A stretch of DNA of 64,000 bases from assembly GCF_000382205.1 (NCBI RefSeq), contig NZ_KB907790.1, positions 186,001-250,000 of the forward strand, read 5' to 3'. The stretch comes from Dyadobacter beijingensis DSM 21582 (GTDB lineage Bacteria; Bacteroidota; Bacteroidia; Cytophagales; Spirosomataceae). Below are positions 60,622 to 64,000 of the stretch, piece after piece; within the stretch, counting starts at the first letter, position 1, and every line of letters starts with the position of its first letter. The notes beneath the pieces are model-generated. The model saw only the letters and a list, made by a program, of their open reading frames with translations. It was not told the origin of the DNA and ran no database searches. Both the position numbers and the translations under genes were made by a program.

Positions 60622-61272
60622 CTACACTACGCCCATACGGACGGCTATTTTGGTAAGACCCACCGAGTTTCGGACACCCAGTTTCTGAAAGAGGTTACGG
60701 CGATGTGTTTCGACCGTCTTATCACTAATGCAAAGCTCGCTGGCGATCTTGTTGGTAGAGTATTCGCTCGCCACGAGCCGGAGAACTTCCACTTCTCTTT
60801 TGCTCAGGAAATCGCGGGTCGAGGGAATGGGTTCCTGGATAAATTTATCCATGGACGACTCGGCGAGTTTGAGCATCACTTCCTGGCCGTAATAGACTTT
60901 TCCCTCCGAAACTGCCCGAATAGCACGTTCCCACTCGTCGAGTTCGGCTTCGAATACAATGTAGCCGCTCACGCCGGAGCGAACCACCTCACGGACCGAA
61001 TCGGCCGAGGGGCTGGGGGCTAGCAGGAGAAATTTTAGTTTGGGGTAGAGTTTTCTGATCTTTAAAATCTGGTCCGCCGTCTTCTCGGCATGATGCGCGA
61101 ATACTACTACAATATCGATGTCTTTCAGGTACGGTAACTGTGTAATCTGATCCAAATTGCTGCACTTACCGACCAGCTCAATGTAAGACCTCCTCCTCAG
61201 CCATTCCGCAACTGCTTCGCATTCCAGGGGGTGGGGATGGACGAGGCACGCGTGTGTAATAGAATGTTCCAT
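60622..61272 (-). CDS. LuxR-family regulator with degenerate receiver domain
   Basis: A 216-residue NarL-type protein. The C-terminal HTH is intact (LSKREVEVLRLVASEYSTNK, IASELCISDKTVETHRRNLF). The N-terminal half folds like a receiver but has lost its acidic pocket: the Asp pair after strand 1 is replaced (LVHPHPLECEA), the phospho-acceptor position in DIDIVVVFAHHAE has no Asp, and the conserved Lys is missing in SGYIVFEAELDE. It therefore should not be controlled by ordinary phosphorylation. It lies directly upstream of the T6SS operon on the same strand and is the obvious candidate regulator. Confidence 0.85.
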   Translation of the reverse strand: MEHSITHACLVHPHPLECEAVAEWLRRRSYIELVGKCSNLDQITQLPYLKDIDIVVVFAHHAEKTADQILKIRKLYPKLKFLLLAPSPSADSVREVVRSGVSGYIVFEAELDEWERAIRAVSEGKVYYGQEVMLKLAESSMDKFIQEPIPSTRDFLSKREVEVLRLVASEYSTNKIASELCISDKTVETHRRNLFQKLGVRNSVGLTKIAVRMGVV

Positions 61273-61305
61273 ACTTTTCGGGGTTGAGTACTAGAATTTA
61301 CACGT

Positions 61306-61336
61306 CAAAATTAATCCTAACCGGCAGGTCCGGCAA
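61306..61336 (-). promoter_or_regulatory. Promoter of the LuxR-family regulator
   Basis: On the minus strand TTG, exactly 20 bases, then TAATTTTG, a full match to the Bacteroidota consensus. Transcription from about 61299 gives a leader of some 27 bases. Confidence 0.7.
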
Positions 61337-61354
61337 TACGGGAAAGTACAGGAA

Positions 61355-61378
61355 AAACCGGGTAAGATTACCCGGTTT
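61355..61378. promoter_or_regulatory. 24-base palindrome upstream of the regulator promoter
   Basis: AAACCGGGTAA, GA, TTACCCGGTTT: perfect 11-base arms with a 2-base centre, too tight for an RNA hairpin loop and so more like an operator. It contains GGGTA/TACCC, the same core as the repeats before the T6SS promoter. It is centred near -67. The rest of 61273-61507 shows no gene. Confidence 0.6.
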
Positions 61379-61507
61379 CGTAAAGGGTTGAAAATTAGGC
61401 TTTTTTGACTAAATACCTAACTAATTGTTTGCATTAGCGTCATTATAAGGGATTCCCCTACGGGTATTCACTGACTGTTTGGTATATACGTTGAAGCATT
61501 TCTCAGG

Positions 61508-62626
61508 TTACTCCTTGATACGCCCGTACTTACGCATGATTTCAAGCACTTTGTCTTTGGGCAGCTCTTCTACGCGATGCCCCTGGGTGCCTTCCGATGT
61601 TTTGGCCATAAAAAGCGAGTTGATAATGGCCTCTTCCGTGGCTTCGATGGCGGCCATGAAGAGCGGAGAAACATAGTCATTGTGGAGAAATGCCGAGCTG
61701 AAAACGGCCTCCGATGTTTCGTGCAGTACCTTGTTGGCAGTAGAGAATGCGATTACGAAATCGCCGCTGCCATTGGAAGCGATACCGCCCGTTTGCGCCA
61801 TGCCGAGCATGACACGTTTGGCCAACCGTTCCAGGTTGCGGGCGTCGAGCGGCGCGTCCGTGGCGATCACCATCATGCAGGAGCCGTCCGACGATTTGTC
61901 GAGCGCTTCCTTGAAGGCATATTTGCCCAGCTCCTGGCCCACAGGCACACCATTGACCTTTAATATGCCGCCGAAATTCGTTTGCACCAGCACACCCACC
62001 GTGAAGTTGCCGAGCTTTTCGGGCAGCTTCCGTGATGCCGTACCGATACCGCCTTTCCATCCGAAACAAACGGTGCCGGTTCCCGCACCCACGTTACCTT
62101 CGGCCACCGGCCCGTTTTCTGCCTGTGCCAATGCATTCAGTACGTGGTCTTTACGGACGTGGCGTCCGCGTATGTCGTTCAGCAAGCCGTCGTTAGTTTC
62201 GCCGATGACCGGGTTCACAGACCTTATATTCTCATTGCCTTTCATACTCAGCGTCCAGTCGATGACCGCTTCGGCTGCGGTGGGTACGCTCAATGTGTTG
62301 GTCAAAACAATGGGCGATTCGATAGTACCGAGCTCCTCTACTTGTGCATAGCCCGTCATTTTACCAAAACCATTACCGATGTACATCGCCGCCTGGACTT
62401 TCTGCTGGAAGATGTTGCCATCGTGCGGGAGAATGGCCGTCACGCCCGTGCGCACGTCGGCGCCTTCGCTGATCGTCACCTGGCCTACCTTGACGCCCGC
62501 CACATCGGTGATGGCATTCAATGCACCGGCAGGCATTACGCCGATTTTAATGCCGAGGTCTCGGGGACGTTTCTGGGCGGTGAGGGTGAGCGGCAACAGG
62601 AGCAGGAGTGTCAGGAGGTTCTTCAT
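61508..62626 (-). CDS. P1 family (DmpA-type) aminopeptidase, exported
   Basis: A 372-residue Ntn-like hydrolase of the DmpA/BapA family, which cleaves itself into two chains and removes N-terminal D- or beta-amino acids from peptides. Signal peptide to about residue 17 (LLLLLPLTLTAQ). Family segments are ITDVAGVKVGQVTI, NPVIGETNDGLLND, GAGTGTVCFGWKGGIGTASR and, at the processing site, DGSCMMVIATDAPL, in which Ser249 would be the new N-terminal nucleophile. Not obviously linked to the T6SS. Confidence 0.88.
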   Translation of the reverse strand: MKNLLTLLLLLPLTLTAQKRPRDLGIKIGVMPAGALNAITDVAGVKVGQVTISEGADVRTGVTAILPHDGNIFQQKVQAAMYIGNGFGKMTGYAQVEELGTIESPIVLTNTLSVPTAAEAVIDWTLSMKGNENIRSVNPVIGETNDGLLNDIRGRHVRKDHVLNALAQAENGPVAEGNVGAGTGTVCFGWKGGIGTASRKLPEKLGNFTVGVLVQTNFGGILKVNGVPVGQELGKYAFKEALDKSSDGSCMMVIATDAPLDARNLERLAKRVMLGMAQTGGIASNGSGDFVIAFSTANKVLHETSEAVFSSAFLHNDYVSPLFMAAIEATEEAIINSLFMAKTSEGTQGHRVEELPKDKVLEIMRKYGRIKE

Positions 62627-62654
62627 AGGTCGAGTGATTCAGGTTGAAATATAA

Positions 62655-62691
62655 CAAAAAATCCACTGGGAACCGGGGTCCGCCAGTGGAT
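62655..62691 (-). terminator. Terminator after the DUF4249 gene
   Basis: On the minus strand ATCCACTGG, a 13-base loop, CCAGTGGAT, then TTTTTT: a classic intrinsic terminator following the receptor-DUF4249 operon. Confidence 0.88.
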
Positions 62692-62714
62692 ACATTCGCT
62701 GTTGAAGTGTAATC

Positions 62715-63638
62715 TTAATCGTTGTCGGGACGGGCCTTTTCGGGGTCGATCACCGTTTCTTTGCGGCTTACGGCCGAGGTACTGAAAAATCCGAGGGCCT
62801 TCGGGCCGCCTGGATTACTGTTGACGACATTCGACCGCACATTGGCGATCGGCGTGGCAAATAAGCCGCCGTTGGCCGCCTGCTCGCTTACCTGTTTCAG
62901 GAATTCGAATGCTTCATAGGTAATGCTGTGCAATTCCACGCCTACTTCCGCCCCGGCCGAGTACAATGAATCGGTGGTGATGGATTCGCGCAATGGAAGG
63001 ATGAATATCAGTCCGTCGGAAGGAGCTCCGGCACCGAATGCGGCGTCATAAGCAATGGAAATGTTTACGGCCTTGTCCACCACAGCCTTGCCGCGGATCA
63101 CGGGTTTGATCCAGTACGTATCGCCGACGCCTTCGGGGTCGCGGGCGTAGAATGAGGCTACGAATCCTTCGCGAGGGCCCTTATCCGGCTCGAAAGGCCA
63201 TTTTTCATGCCGGTATACCACCGAATCAACGGTCGGAACGCGTTTCAGTTCGGATTGGGCCGTGAATGTATCGGCACCGTTCACGACTTTGAGCGAATAC
63301 GTGCGCCCTACATGCCCGAGCGTGTCGGCATTGGTTTTGCCCCAGGTGTATCTGCCGTCGCCATCGGCGTCCTCGAATTTGTACACTTTGCCCTTGTCGT
63401 CGGTCACGGTTACCGTCGCACCGGTTACCGGTTTGGGGGCGCTGTTATCGAAGTACGCTGCCGACCAGGTGAGTGTAATGGCCTGCTCGCCGGGTTGGTT
63501 GGTCAGCCAGCCGTCTACCACGAGTTGGGAAGGTGCATTGGCCGTATCGAGGTCGATCACATCCTCGCAGCTTGTAAGCGTAGCGAGCGCAAGGGCGAAC
63601 AATGCGGGGTATTTGATATATTTTAATGTTTTCATCAT
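62715..63638 (-). CDS. DUF4249 lipoprotein
   Basis: A 307-residue lipoprotein (ALFALALATLTSC lipobox, Cys24) of the DUF4249 family: DLDTANAPSQLVVDGWLTNQ, GATVTVTDDKGKVYKFEDAD, YSLKVVNGADTFTAQSELKR. These act as SusD-like or surface partners of a TonB-dependent receptor; the receptor gene ends 34 bases upstream. The substrate is unknown. Confidence 0.86.
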   Translation of the reverse strand: MMKTLKYIKYPALFALALATLTSCEDVIDLDTANAPSQLVVDGWLTNQPGEQAITLTWSAAYFDNSAPKPVTGATVTVTDDKGKVYKFEDADGDGRYTWGKTNADTLGHVGRTYSLKVVNGADTFTAQSELKRVPTVDSVVYRHEKWPFEPDKGPREGFVASFYARDPEGVGDTYWIKPVIRGKAVVDKAVNISIAYDAAFGAGAPSDGLIFILPLRESITTDSLYSAGAEVGVELHSITYEAFEFLKQVSEQAANGGLFATPIANVRSNVVNSNPGGPKALGFFSTSAVSRKETVIDPEKARPDND

Positions 63639-63672
63639 TGCTGTTTTCAGGCGTGATTTCCGTTGGTTGACG

Positions 63673-64000
63673 TCAGAATTTGAAATTGTAGGTAATGGAA
63701 GGAATGAAATTCCCGATCACCGAATAGCGCACCGCTTCTGTTTTGAGCGGATTATCCTCATTCACCCGCGTGTACACCGAGAACGGGTTGCGGCGGTTAT
63801 ACACATTATATACCGAGAACACCCATTCGCCTTCGCCCACTTTGAACAGCTTCCGCTTCGATTTCAAAGTCGCGGCCAAATCCAGGCGGTGGTAAGCCGG
63901 AATGCGGCTGTTGTTGCGCAGGCCATTGTAATTATTGCCGATCACAAAGCCGCCGGAAGTGTAGCGGTTGGTCGGGAAAGTGGCCGGGGTGCCGCTCTGG
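63673..64000 (-). CDS. TonB-dependent receptor, C-terminal end (partial)
   Basis: The last 109 codons of a large outer-membrane receptor that runs off the window. The end shows typical final barrel strands: YHRLDLAATLKSKRKLFKVG, WVFSVYNVYNRRNPFSVYTR, and the last strand IPSITYNFKF with terminal Phe. It pairs with the DUF4249 gene downstream. Substrate and N-terminal plug are outside the window. Confidence 0.85.
   Translation of the reverse strand, partial: QSGTPATFPTNRYTSGGFVIGNNYNGLRNNSRIPAYHRLDLAATLKSKRKLFKVGEGEWVFSVYNVYNRRNPFSVYTRVNEDNPLKTEAVRYSVIGNFIPSITYNFKF

Noticed and set aside
61355..61378. Intrinsic terminator
   Set aside because: The 2-base centre cannot form a normal loop without opening the stem, there is no T run, and it lies upstream of a consensus promoter.

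Overview
The window is ordinary chromosomal DNA from a member of the Bacteroidota, most likely the Cytophagales; a Dyadobacter-like genus is my guess from overall protein flavour, not a computed result. Lineage marks seen in the sequence are a fused SecDF, a GldB gliding lipoprotein, the L33-DUF4295-FtsY string, DUF4293, DUF4249 with a TonB-dependent receptor, DUF6089 barrels, and promoters of the Bacteroidota form TTG-N19/20-TAnnTTTG. No rRNA, tRNA, IS element, prophage or CRISPR array was seen.

Layout. 1-5000: fused E1 alpha/beta of a 2-oxoacid dehydrogenase, then a PglC/PglD/PglE-like trio for a bacillosamine-type amino-sugar glycan. 5000-9600: FKBP lipoprotein, endonuclease III, an ECF sigma factor with a small overlapping partner, a YjjG-type HAD phosphatase and a trypsin-like protease. 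9600-17600: DUF2911, two DUF6089 barrels, an ABC exporter-like pair with a DUF3299-like protein, a lone nuoH, gldB and an NAD-binding protein. 17600-36000: housekeeping genes (TlpA-like, gatB, cytochrome c, rpmG, ftsY, rimO, kpsF/kdsD, recQ, purD, ricT-like, anmK, lhgO, an APC permease). 36000-39600: secDF and a small hypothetical gene.

39781-61272 is the main feature: a complete-looking type VI secretion system of the Bacteroidota class (T6SS-iii). In transcription order on the minus strand it runs: degenerate-receiver LuxR regulator; 60-residue stand-alone LuxR domain; tssK, tssO, tssH; a zinc metalloprotease; two related lipoproteins; two further exported proteins flanking an OmpA-type protein; PAAR; tssB, tssC; two TssD-like genes; tssI (VgrG), tssD; then tssE, tssF, tssG. 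tssN is inverted and has its own promoter. TssB/TssC form the sheath, TssD the tube, VgrG/PAAR the spike, TssE/F/G/K the baseplate, TssH disassembles the sheath, and TssN/TssO plus the envelope block (49430-54692) probably stand in for the TssJLM membrane complex, which is absent here.

The least explained parts are (i) the exported/lipoprotein block, (ii) the signal-less HExxHxxGxxH protease inside the operon, a candidate effector or accessory enzyme, and (iii) the control region, where two convincing promoters each have TACCC/GGGTA motifs just upstream. 61508-64000 holds a DmpA-type peptidase, a DUF4249 lipoprotein and the end of a TonB-dependent receptor.
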